In this document: piece by piece, positions 16,937 through 26,300 of the stretch
How the letters are laid out: each line of letters begins with the position of its first letter
How positions within the stretch are numbered: position 1 is the first letter of the stretch
Source of the DNA: a bacterium
GTDB taxonomy: Bacteria > Bacillota > Clostridia > Lachnospirales > Lachnospiraceae
DNA length: 64,000 bases
Assembly (NCBI GenBank): GCA_023666335.1
Contig: JAMPCE010000011.1
Location: forward strand, 1-64,000
Direction: 5' to 3'
Made by a program: the position numbers and the translations under genes
The notes under the pieces: generated by a model
The model's database searches: none
The model's input: only the letters and a program-made list of their open reading frames with translations
What the model was told of the DNA's origin: nothing

Positions 16937-17251
16937 ATGTATGCGTATATGACTTCAAGGGTTCGTAATTACAATGAGCTAATAAATTTTTGTAAAATAT
17001 GTAAAGAACTAAGACCTATAAACGTGGAGATTATTAAAGAAATAAATTTGAGAAATGATGAATTATTTTTTTTCTTAAAGGATTTTAAAAGAAATCAAAA
17101 TTGGATGTTTCCATATGTGAATCGAATGAGTAAAATTGTAGATGGTAAGTGGCAATGCCTTTTATTAGCATCAGATAAGTTAAAAGCGCCAATTGTTATA
17201 TATTCAAACATGTGTTTGTATCCGCAATATGTTGGGATCTTACAAAAATGA
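16937..17251 (+). CDS. Small unknown protein heading the methyltransferase operon
   Basis: 104 aa, not recognised. The start is well supported by AAGGAG upstream. It is basic and aromatic, with FKRNQNWMFPYVNRM and CLLLASDKLKAPIVIYSN segments, and has no signal peptide, membrane helix, zinc knuckle or evident helix-turn-helix. It ends 13 bp before the methyltransferase start, so it is part of the same AT-rich operon. It could be a specificity or control subunit of the system, but nothing in the sequence proves that. Confidence 0.6.
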   Translation: MYAYMTSRVRNYNELINFCKICKELRPINVEIIKEINLRNDELFFFLKDFKRNQNWMFPYVNRMSKIVDGKWQCLLLASDKLKAPIVIYSNMCLYPQYVGILQK

Positions 17252-17264
17252 AAGCAGGTATACT

Positions 17265-18500
17265 ATGAATCAGTTTGATTATATTGATATTTTTGCTGGA
17301 TGTGGTGGTCTTTCTCTGGGGTTGCATAATGCGGGGTGGGAAGGTTTGTTTGCTATAGAAAAGAGTAAAGATGCGTTTGCCACGCTCAAATATAATTTAA
17401 TAGATAAAAGAAATCATTTTTGCTGGAATGAGTGGCTTCCACAGACAGAACATGATATTAATGAGGTAATTAAAACTTATAAGAAAGAATTAAAAGAACT
17501 TGAAGGTAAAGTGAATTTAGTTGTAGGAGGTCCGCCATGCCAGGGATTTTCAATGGCAGGTCAAAGGAAAAAGAATGATATAAGGAATGAATTAAGTAAA
17601 TCATATATTGAGTTTATAAGCATTGTGAAACCTAAAATATTGGTTTTTGAAAATGTTCAGGGATTTACAATTGGTTTCAAAGATGAAGATGATAAGAAGA
17701 GGATTCCTTTTTCAAAGATTTTAAAAGAGAAGTTAGAAAAACTAGGGTATTCTGTAGAGGGAAAAATGGTAGATATTTCTAATTTTGGAGTACCACAAAA
17801 AAGGAACAGATTTATTATGGTGGGTGTTTTGGAAGGAAATCCACATATTTTTTTTGAACTGCTTTACAATAATAAAAAGAAATTTTTAGAAAGCAAAGGA
17901 TTAAAGGAAAAAATTTCGGTTAAAGAGGCAATTGGAGATTTGCTGAAAGGAAATGGAACAGTACCTACTCCGGATTTTAAACATTATGAATCAGGTGTTT
18001 ATGGAGAAATAACAAGCAGCTATCAGAAGCTTATGAGAAAAGAAATGGGAAGTGTAGAGGGGACGGTTGCAGATAGCCATAGATTTGCGAAGCATTCAGA
18101 AGAAACGATAAAAATAAATAAGGAAATGTTACAAAAATGTCCTAAATTGAAACGAGTGACACCTAAGGATCATTTGGTAGAGAATCTGAGGAAACGGGGA
18201 GTAACCGTATTGGATGAGAATAAAGGCGCTCCTACAGTTACAGCACATCCGGATGATTTTGTTCATTACAGTGAACCGAGGATATTGACGGTACGCGAAT
18301 CAGCACGTATACAGAGTTTTCCGGATGACTTTGAGTTTAAAGGAAAGTATACGACAGGAGGACAATTAAGGAAAATTGAAGTACCAAGATGCACGCAGGT
18401 TGGGAATGCCGTGCCGCCTTTGTTTGCGGAACAGGTTGGACTTGCCTTAAAGGAGATGATAAAGAGTGGATCAGCGAGAGCAGAATTACCTTCAGTTTAG
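17265..18500 (+). CDS. DNA (cytosine-5) methyltransferase
   Basis: 411 aa from the ATG at 17265; an earlier frame start would overlap the preceding gene without a ribosome site. C5-methyltransferase motifs appear in order: I DIFAGCGGLSLGL, IV GGPPCQGFS with the catalytic Cys, VI ENVQGF, VIII QKRNRFIMVG, a variable target-recognition stretch, IX-like ARIQSFPDDF, and X QVGNAVPP. All catalytic motifs look intact. There is no restriction endonuclease or Vsr gene beside it; instead it overlaps a dual-GHKL ATPase gene by 35 bp. Composition is markedly AT-rich, suggesting transfer. Confidence 0.95.
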   Translation: MNQFDYIDIFAGCGGLSLGLHNAGWEGLFAIEKSKDAFATLKYNLIDKRNHFCWNEWLPQTEHDINEVIKTYKKELKELEGKVNLVVGGPPCQGFSMAGQRKKNDIRNELSKSYIEFISIVKPKILVFENVQGFTIGFKDEDDKKRIPFSKILKEKLEKLGYSVEGKMVDISNFGVPQKRNRFIMVGVLEGNPHIFFELLYNNKKKFLESKGLKEKISVKEAIGDLLKGNGTVPTPDFKHYESGVYGEITSSYQKLMRKEMGSVEGTVADSHRFAKHSEETIKINKEMLQKCPKLKRVTPKDHLVENLRKRGVTVLDENKGAPTVTAHPDDFVHYSEPRILTVRESARIQSFPDDFEFKGKYTTGGQLRKIEVPRCTQVGNAVPPLFAEQVGLALKEMIKSGSARAELPSV

Positions 18501-20781
18501 GGTCAGCACGGCACTGAAAAGCATTATCGGAAAAGACTTGATTAATGATAAATATATCGCGGTATTTGAGTTAGTAAAAAATGCCTATGATGCTGGTGCA
18601 AGCCTTGTGGAAATTACTTTTGAAAATATGAATACCCCAACCTCCAGGTTAATTATTAAAGATGATGGCAAAGGAATGAATCTGGCTGACATTAGAGACA
18701 AATGGCTTTTTATTGCTTATTCCGAGAAAAAAAAAGAGAGCAGGAAAGAGGCACGGAATCAAGATGTTGGTATAAACGATTACAGGGACTTGATCAAAAG
18801 AAAAATGGCAGGAGCAAAAGGCGTCGGGAGGTTTTCGTGCGATCGTTTAGGTGCAAAGGTTAAATTAAAATCAAAGACAGAGAGTGATGAAGCCATTAAC
18901 TTTCTGAATATCGACTGGAGCGAGTTTGAAGTTGATGACGAGCGCGAAATTAAAGAAATAGAGGTTCAATATTCCAGTCTGCCGGCAGAGAAATTTGCAC
19001 ATGGAACTATATTGGAAATATGCGAATTAAGAGAGCAGTGGAAACGTGCGGATTTTCTTGCGCTGAAAAGAGCATTAATGAAGCTGATTAATCCGGAAAA
19101 TGATCTTGCGGATGATTGCTTTGAAATTTATTTAAACGTTGAAAGTGAATTGAGTGAAGATTTCGGAAAAGAAAGAGATAATGAAAAAGTAAATGGTAAG
19201 ATTACGAATGACATTATCGAAAAGTTAGGATTAAAAACAACGAATTTGGAAGTTCAAATATCAGAAGACGGAGAAACAGTTACTACAGAATTGTGGGACA
19301 GGGGGGAATTTATATTTAAATTTCAGGAAAAGAATGAAAAATATACTAGATTAAAAAATATCAAGTTCAAGTTATTGTATTTAAATAGAAGTGCAAAATA
19401 TAATTTTTCTTTAGTGATGGGAATGACCCCCGTGAATTATGGTTCAGTAATGGTTTATAAAAACGGTTTTAGAATATATCCATATGGTGAGCCGGGGGAA
19501 GATTTATTTTATATTGACAGAAGAAAAAGCCAGGGAAGAAACCGTTATCTGGGAACGCGGGATATTATTGGCAGAATATTAATATTAGGAGAAAATAATG
19601 ATTTTGTGGAAACAACAAGCAGGGATGGCGGATTTGTATTCAATGAAACGGTAAGTATGTTCTATGACTTTTTTACAAGAAGAGTATTAAGAACACTGGA
19701 AAAATATGTCGTGGATGTGATTAACTGGGGAGATCCGGAGAAGGAGGAGTTTGGAAGAGGGGTTGAGCAGGGGCTTATGCCTAGGGACGTTGCAGGAAAA
19801 ATATTAGAGCAGTTTGCCGGATACAGTAATTTAAAAAGGCATGATTTAATTTCGTTTGAATATAATGAAAACCTTATTGAAAAAATGAATGAAAAAAAAG
19901 CTGACGGGGTGGAAGCGTCTGTACAAAAAATCATTAATATTGCGAATAAGACAGAAAATAATGTATTGTTGGAACTGGCGGGCAGGGTAAAACGCGATAC
20001 ATCCAAATTATTGCAGCAAAAACAGGAAGCAGATGTTGAATTAGAAAATGTACAGAGTAAACTGGATGTTGCGCATAAAGAAATAAGCATCAGAAAAGAA
20101 CAGAATTTTTTCTTGGAGCAGGCTGTTAATAAGAATGAAAAGTATTTATTAAATGGTATGCATCTTAATTTTACATATTCAGAAGGGGCAAGAGGGAGTC
20201 TTATTGATTTAATGGATACTCTCAATGAAAAGGGTATCGATGATGAACTGATTCAGCAGTTTATATCAGAGATTATGGTTAATATACAAAAAATAAATAA
20301 GACATCAGAATATGCCATTAAAGGCAATTTTAATTTGAAATCAACAGAAACTGAAAATGATATCAGAGATTTTATTTCCCAATATATCGGTATGTCGAAA
20401 TATAAGGGAATTAAAATTTCATTGGATTCTGATTTGAATGAGAAGTATATGTGTGTGTTTGACGTTTCCTCGATAGGAATTATTCTTGATAATATAGTAA
20501 GTAATGCCAGGAAAGCTGCTGCAAATACATTATTAGTTCAATTTATAAAGGAAACAGACAATATAATTATAAAATTTATAGATAATGGCAAGGGTCTGGA
20601 TCCAATGATAAAAGATTTGGATACATTATTTGAGTTAGGTGTTACAACAACAAAAGAGCAGGGAGGTAATGGAATTGGACTAAACCATATAAAGCTGCTC
20701 GTAGAAGACATGAATGGTTTGGTTTCGATCAATGAGCATTGTAAAACAGGGTTTGAATTAATAGTGAGGATCAAAAGATGA
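18466..20781 (+). CDS. Dual GHKL protein: Hsp90/MORC-like ATPase fused to a histidine-kinase module
   Basis: 771 aa, no membrane helix. The GTG start at 18466 lies inside the methyltransferase gene, with AGGAG upstream. Residues ~20-160 form a first GHKL ATPase: VFELVKNAYDAGAS (N box), IIKDDGKGM (G1), GAKGVGRFSCDRLG. A middle S5-like/unknown region follows, then a coiled coil (~515-560). His566 in NGMHLNF is a candidate phosphoacceptor. Residues ~650-771 form a second GHKL domain with LDNIVSNARKAA, IDNGKGL and GGNGIGL. It overlaps the receiver gene by 4 bp. ParaMORC-type ATPases are known from restriction-modification neighbourhoods; fusion to a kinase suggests signalling on DNA damage or invasion. 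Confidence 0.8.
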   Translation: MDQREQNYLQFRVSTALKSIIGKDLINDKYIAVFELVKNAYDAGASLVEITFENMNTPTSRLIIKDDGKGMNLADIRDKWLFIAYSEKKKESRKEARNQDVGINDYRDLIKRKMAGAKGVGRFSCDRLGAKVKLKSKTESDEAINFLNIDWSEFEVDDEREIKEIEVQYSSLPAEKFAHGTILEICELREQWKRADFLALKRALMKLINPENDLADDCFEIYLNVESELSEDFGKERDNEKVNGKITNDIIEKLGLKTTNLEVQISEDGETVTTELWDRGEFIFKFQEKNEKYTRLKNIKFKLLYLNRSAKYNFSLVMGMTPVNYGSVMVYKNGFRIYPYGEPGEDLFYIDRRKSQGRNRYLGTRDIIGRILILGENNDFVETTSRDGGFVFNETVSMFYDFFTRRVLRTLEKYVVDVINWGDPEKEEFGRGVEQGLMPRDVAGKILEQFAGYSNLKRHDLISFEYNENLIEKMNEKKADGVEASVQKIINIANKTENNVLLELAGRVKRDTSKLLQQKQEADVELENVQSKLDVAHKEISIRKEQNFFLEQAVNKNEKYLLNGMHLNFTYSEGARGSLIDLMDTLNEKGIDDELIQQFISEIMVNIQKINKTSEYAIKGNFNLKSTETENDIRDFISQYIGMSKYKGIKISLDSDLNEKYMCVFDVSSIGIILDNIVSNARKAAANTLLVQFIKETDNIIIKFIDNGKGLDPMIKDLDTLFELGVTTTKEQGGNGIGLNHIKLLVEDMNGLVSINEHCKTGFELIVRIKR

Positions 20782-21743
20782 ATGTGTTTTTTAAAGTGCT
20801 ATGGTTTGAAGATCAGGTTTTGTGGAGACCTGCTTCGGAACGAAAAGTGAGAGATATTATTGAGAGACATAATCTTTTGCCTGAGATTATGTGGAAAAAG
20901 GGAGATGAAGAAGATATAGAGGATGAATTGAAGAAAGACTATGACTTAATTCTTATGGACTATGAACTTCGTGGGGTTACTGGTAATATTCTGATAAGGC
21001 AATTGCGGCAGTTGGAGATTTATACAGATGTGTTATTTTATTCTGGTAATTATGAAGGAATGGTAAGAGCACTATATAATATTAATAACGATGCTCCGAG
21101 TATAGATCCGATAGACGGAGTATATTTTTCCAGCAGAAAAAGAGAGGAATTATTTCCTAAATTACAGAAAGTTATTGATAAAATAGTAAGAAGAATGCAG
21201 GATATTGTTAGTTTAAGAGGTGTAGTGCTGGATAATGTAAGCGGTTTTGAAAATCAAATGCAAAACATACTTGTGTTAGCTATTAATAAGTTTACGGAAG
21301 AGCAAAAAAAGAGCCTTAATAATTATGCAAAATCTAAATTAGTGACACCTGCCAAGAATGACTATATTAAAAGGATAGAGGAGATAGAAAGTAATTCGCA
21401 AGTTTTACAAGCGCTTGTAGGAGCTCCTGATTATTTCCTGGATTCATATAAAAAAGCTCGTTTAATTGGAAAGGTAATTAACATTTTAACGAGTGAATAT
21501 GGTGTAGATATAAATGAGAAATATAAAAGGTTTGCGAATGCATATAACGATGAAATTATAAAGTATAGAAATGCATTAGGTCATGCAATGCGAAATAATA
21601 GTAACGACAGAGAAATTTATGTTGGAGAAATCGATGGAAAACCAATTAGATTTAATGAAGAATTATTTCGAAAGTTGCGAGCAAGTATAAATGAATATCA
21701 AATAGTAATAAATGAAATAGAGGATGCATTTAATGATATATAG
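20778..21743 (+). CDS. Receiver-domain protein with a helical C-terminus carrying a HEPN-like R-x4-H motif
   Basis: 321 aa. Residues 1-125 are a receiver domain: acidic pair E11/D12, phosphoacceptor Asp61 in LILMDYEL, Ser89 in LFYSGN, and Lys121 as possible switch lysine. The C-terminal ~190 residues are not a DNA-binding output domain; they are helical and contain R264-N-A-L-G-H269 (YRNALGHA), which matches the RNxxxH signature of HEPN RNases and toxins. The ATGA overlap with the kinase gene makes them a cognate pair. My inference is a phosphorelay-gated RNase effector; HEPN assignment rests on one motif and helix pattern. Confidence 0.72.
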   Translation: MNVFFKVLWFEDQVLWRPASERKVRDIIERHNLLPEIMWKKGDEEDIEDELKKDYDLILMDYELRGVTGNILIRQLRQLEIYTDVLFYSGNYEGMVRALYNINNDAPSIDPIDGVYFSSRKREELFPKLQKVIDKIVRRMQDIVSLRGVVLDNVSGFENQMQNILVLAINKFTEEQKKSLNNYAKSKLVTPAKNDYIKRIEEIESNSQVLQALVGAPDYFLDSYKKARLIGKVINILTSEYGVDINEKYKRFANAYNDEIIKYRNALGHAMRNNSNDREIYVGEIDGKPIRFNEELFRKLRASINEYQIVINEIEDAFNDI

Positions 21744-21775
21744 TGGCAATTATTGATGGTTTACAACCAGCATAA

Positions 21776-21871
21776 TTGATTTTGCAATGGATTGTGAAAG
21801 CAGGAATTCATGAAACGATAGTCAATCCTGTGGAAAGAGCGCTCGATTATTTTGCATATGCATGTAAGTAG
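21776..21871 (+). other. Short open stretch, possible gene remnant
   Basis: The 184-bp gap after the receiver gene holds a 31-codon open frame without a start codon of its own (begins IL-QWIVKAGIHETIVNP, ends at TAG 21869-21871). It reads like a protein fragment and may be the decayed 3' end of a gene at the right border of the AT-rich island. The family is not recognised. Confidence 0.25.
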
Positions 21872-21927
21872 CAGCTTTTTCGGGATGGGAATAAAGGGAC
21901 ATCGACGATCGCAGCGGCGAAATGATC

Positions 21928-22527
21928 TCACATGTGGACTCCGAAAATCCTGCTGCACCCCGCGCAGATCCCTTCACAGTGTACCGATTCGTCGGTAGTC
22001 AGTTCCGCGATAAATACCACACTTTTTTTCGGCTGCATACAGCAAGCGGCATTACAGGCGATTTTCGGCGTGAGATTTTTTAAAAGATCCGGCAGCATCT
22101 CCAAAGGGAGCCTGTCTTCGTTTCCCGGAAAGTGATACCGCGCGACGTGTTTCGCGGTATGCGCGGCAACAAATCTGTTATAAGCGTCATACCCCCGCAG
22201 CAGCAGCTCGCTCGCCAGCGCTTCGACCATATAGCTTTGCAGCAGCAGTCCTTTTTCGCTGTAACGCTCCTGCAAAAGATCTATGCCGTTTCCAAGGGAC
22301 ATAGCGGCACATTCATATGTCGCGTCTGCGTTTTGGGAAAGCGGCTCTTCCGGGAAATAGTCCCGTCTGGTCCAAAAGGCTTCTTCCCGTATGGAGGGAA
22401 GCATTTCCTTTGCCACGGCTTTGAGCTGCGGCGTCTGTTCTTCTCCGAAATGATATTTTTCGCCCGTCTTCTTCAAAAAATCCGAAGAGATCAATTCATC
22501 TGATAATGCAGGAAAAAACGGCTCCAT
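21928..22527 (-). CDS. Protein resembling the methionine synthase (MetH) activation domain
   Basis: 199 aa, cytosolic. The pattern of GNGIDLLQERYS, an alpha-helical stretch, then RYHFPGNEDRLPLEMLPDLLKNL, MQPKKSV and a Cys-rich end (GICAGCSRI) resembles stand-alone vitamin-B12-dependent methionine synthase activation-domain proteins of Clostridia. These pair with a short MetH or other corrinoid enzyme, none of which is in this window. GAGGAG lies nine bases before the ATG. Assignment is tentative. Normal GC content marks the right boundary of the AT-rich island. Confidence 0.5.
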   Translation of the reverse strand: MEPFFPALSDELISSDFLKKTGEKYHFGEEQTPQLKAVAKEMLPSIREEAFWTRRDYFPEEPLSQNADATYECAAMSLGNGIDLLQERYSEKGLLLQSYMVEALASELLLRGYDAYNRFVAAHTAKHVARYHFPGNEDRLPLEMLPDLLKNLTPKIACNAACCMQPKKSVVFIAELTTDESVHCEGICAGCSRIFGVHM

Positions 22528-22707
22528 GTTCGGTGCTCCTCGTGCCTGTCATAGATTTTTATGCTATCAGTTTACAGGATGGCGGCGGAGATTGCAAATG
22601 ATTTGCCAAACGCCGCCGTCCGTAGTACAATGGGTCTTACTTTCGGCAGGCGGATCTTGGAAACGGTCGGAAATACATAGAATAAACGGTTTGAAATGGA
22701 GGGTATC

Positions 22708-23145
22708 ATGAGAACAAAAGGAATCTGTATAGCGCTTTTGCTGTCAGCGATGGCGGCATTGACCGGATGTGGCGGACGATCCGAGGCAAAGATCGATGCA
22801 GAGATCGAAGAGGAAATCGATGAAGAAGCTTTAGCGGATGCCATGAAGGCGGACGAAAAGACTTATCCTGATCTGGACGCGGTGGCGGAGAGTCTGGAAG
22901 ATGCGGGATTTACGGTGGAAAGAGCGGAGAGTGTCGCGGAGGCGGGCGTCGAAGCGGAACGGGTCAAGGCGGTCAAGGGTGAAGAATATCTGGATATCTG
23001 CTACAACATAGCGTCCGACGAAGACAGAGATAAGATCGTGGAATTTTACACCGGAAATTATCAGAAATACAATCTTGTCAGTGACGATGAGGTCGTATAT
23101 TGTTACAGCAGCGAGTGGGTGTTAGAGACTGTGGGGTTAAATTAA
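22708..23145 (+). CDS. Small secreted lipoprotein, unknown function
   Basis: 145 aa from the ATG at 22708, which has GGAGG upstream (22698-22702). N-terminal lipoprotein signal with lipobox ending LTGC (Cys21). An acidic linker (EIEEEIDEEALADAMKADE) is followed by ~90 residues with one Cys pair (DICYN and VVYCYSS). It would be anchored to the outer face of the membrane. No family recognised. It lies 172 bp upstream of the first giant secreted-protein gene. Confidence 0.75.
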   Translation: MRTKGICIALLLSAMAALTGCGGRSEAKIDAEIEEEIDEEALADAMKADEKTYPDLDAVAESLEDAGFTVERAESVAEAGVEAERVKAVKGEEYLDICYNIASDEDRDKIVEFYTGNYQKYNLVSDDEVVYCYSSEWVLETVGLN

Positions 23146-23216
23146 TGTGTGAATAAACGGAGATCCTCCGAGCCTGAAAATGCTCCCGCCTCAAAGCAAA
23201 AAAAGAGTCAGACACC

Positions 23217-23246
23217 TTGACGAATTGCAATGGGGGGGGGTAGAAT
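23217..23246 (+). promoter_or_regulatory. Promoter with a G9 tract in its spacer (giant gene 1)
   Basis: -35 TTGACG (23217-23222), 18-bp spacer that ends in nine G (23232-23240), -10 TAGAAT (23241-23246). The start codon is 72 bp further. A homopolymer between the two boxes makes promoter strength depend on tract length, as in Neisseria porA. Confidence 0.75.
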
Positions 23247-23317
23247 GGTTTTGAGTGTCGGTACGAGTGCGTTTGTGGCTGGCAGCGGGACTGAAATACG
23301 GCAAGGAGGAGAATGGA

Positions 23318-26300
23318 ATGAGCGAATGGAAGAAGTTGTTTCAGGTGAGACGGATTCTCGCAGTCGCGCTGGCAGCAGCGATGGCGGTGACTTCGGCGCC
23401 TGTGACGGCGCAGGCTGCGTCGGATGATCCGACGGCGGCAGGGACAACTGCGGATCAGGAGACGGATATTTCTGATGCTGCAAAAGACAGTAAGACAGAA
23501 GACAGTGAGGGCGGAAGCGGGGATGCGCTTCCTGCGGAAGACGACGAAGCAGGAGAAGACGGCGATGCAGCGCCGGCGGCTGACGGCGGCGCCGGAACTG
23601 ACGCAGCGGATGCGCAGGCACAGGAAGATGACAAGCAGGACGCCGATGCTGCGGGAGCAGAGCAGCAGACTTCCGGCTCGGAGGCAGAACCGCAGGCGGA
23701 AACTGCGGTGCGGCAATACCGTTTCGTGTATGAGTGGGATAACGATTATGACAAGCAGACACAGTTTGAATACGGCTATGAGTGGAATGAAATTACTTAC
23801 GGCGGAAAGCTGAATGACACTTTTCTGGACAGATTCCGGCTGGCTGGCATAGGCGAAGAAAATGTCGCTGATTACGATCTCGGTAGTGATCTGAATAGCG
23901 AGGGAGCGAAAGAGATTCTCGGCACGATCACCTACCAGTGGTTTGAGGGCGACAAAGCGCTCGACACGCCCAGGAAGCTTAATGAGACGGGCGTAAATCC
24001 GATGGACGTCGGCGACTATAAGCTGGTGCTGAAACTTCCGGCAAAGGCGGGCGCAGACGGCTACGCCGAGGCGACAGGGGAGTTTCCTTTTTCAATCACC
24101 AAGGCAAGCGCGACAGTCTTCCTGAACAATCCGGCTCAGGTGAAGCCCGGAACGGCAGTCACAGCGGTGCCTCTGCCTGCGATAGGGTCTATATACAGCA
24201 ATGACCGCAGGGAGTTTGCAAAGAGCGATGTGAAAGTCACGCCGATCATCAAAGATGCGGAGACGGACGCAGTACTGACAGAGGGGACTCTGACGGCGGA
24301 CAAAGAGTATATCTTTACGGCAGCTGCGGAATTTGTCGGTGACAACAAAACGGCGTATGACAAAAACTATAGTCTTGGAGTCTGGTTTGACGACGGTATG
24401 GGCGACAGTGAAGTGAAGCTGACGATCGGCAGTTTAAAGGAGACCAGACTAAACGTCACGCTGGATCGGACAAAATATCCCGACTCCGCAAAAGTGACGG
24501 CGGATGTGGAAGTGACGGGAGGCGGACGTACCGTTCAGGTCGTAGAGGTGCAGAAGATAGCGGACGCCATAACGGGTGACAAACCTGCGTTCAATGCGAA
24601 TCTGGAAGAAAAGACGGCGGATGCGCCGGAAAAGTGGGAGACGCTTACGCAGGAGGACAGTCTGTTTGAAAGTGTCTGGTATACGGTGGTTGATTATAGT
24701 GTGCCCAAGACAGCGGCGGGCAAGACGACCTGCGACCTGACGCTTGGCGGCATACTGGACGCTGCGCCCACAGCGACAGGCGCATATGTGTACAGATACA
24801 GTTATAAGGGCGATCAGAAAGAGTATGCGGAGTGCTATGCGGATATTCTGGTGATCGTTGAGATTCCGGAGATCATCGTGCAGCCGACGGTGGCGGAGGG
24901 TGCGGTATTCCGGGGTGGACAGTCAATTGAAGATGTGCTTGCGCAAATTGACTATGAACTGCCCTATGCGGATGGCAGAACAGCCGACGGGAAAGCGCAG
25001 ACATATCCGAAAGCGGAGGATATGTGGGGCGTGCTCCCCGGTGCGGGAACGCAGTTCTACCAGCCGGAGTTTGAGCTGATCGAAGTGGCAAAAGACGGTA
25101 CGGAGACGACTTATAAGGCTGGTTACAGAAGCGGCAGCAACGTGCTGCCATATGACAAAGACGCCAAATACTATGTACGTTTTAACGGTAACAAAACGGT
25201 ATATGATTTATCCGGAAAAGTGTATTATGAGCGCGGTTCGCATAGCGAATATATCTACGCGACAAAAGCGATCATGGACGGCGTTGACTCTATGGATCCC
25301 GACACCTGCGGCTTTAAAGTGGTGACGGATGCGGATGTCAATAAACAGCATCAGGTAGAAATCACTGTCGCGGCGAAAGGCAGCATGATCGTCACAGACG
25401 AGATCACCAAGAAGATCACTGAGAGCGGTATGTCCTCCGAGAAAGTGAAAGGGCTGGATTTCTTCACGAAGACTTACGACGGGCAGAGGATCTTCTTAAA
25501 TCACGCGGATTATAAGAAAGCGCAGTTAAAGAGCGGCGAGACGACCGAGGCGCTGGCGGGTACGGATCTTACTTATGGTTGGTATGAGAGCTGGTATTCC
25601 TATGATGAATTGACGGCTGCTGACAGCAGCGTTACGGCGGAAGAGTTGAAGTCAAACTGGAGAGGACCGTATGGTATGATCAGTCCCGTTGATGCGGGGG
25701 TATACCGTCTGCGGATCACCAATAGCATGGCGGAGCCGGCGGATCTCTATTTTGTGATCAAAAAGCAGGAGCTCACCTTAGATTTGTCGGCGGAGTTAAA
25801 GACAAACGGGATTACGATTTATGTTGCGGAGAACGATAATCCGGGCAGCGAACAATTTATTATAAACCGCTACTTTGATGTTTTGGAGGGCGGCTCGTCG
25901 CTTGCGGCAGCGGCGGATCTGGAGGGTAAGCCGACCCGGTCGGAGGACTGGAAGAATTGGGCGCTTTTCAGAGATGCTGATTATGCTTATCGCGTAGACT
26001 GGGGAGTTTACGAGAAACAGACACAGATTGTAAACGGTCAGGAGGTCGATCAAAAGGACGAGAGCGGGAAGACGGTTTACGAGCGTTATCAGACTGGTCA
26101 AATTACGAGAGATGCGGGTAAATATGCCATAAAGGCTACCGCTGTCAGCACCCTCGGCAATGCGAATAATTTCATGATAAAAGACGGCTGGAAAGATCTT
26201 GTGATTCCCATCACCGTAAAAGATATGGGGACAAAGGAGATTCGCTTTGCAGGCGTTACGCCGGATGCGCCGCTCGAAATCGAAAAGACCTATGACGGCG

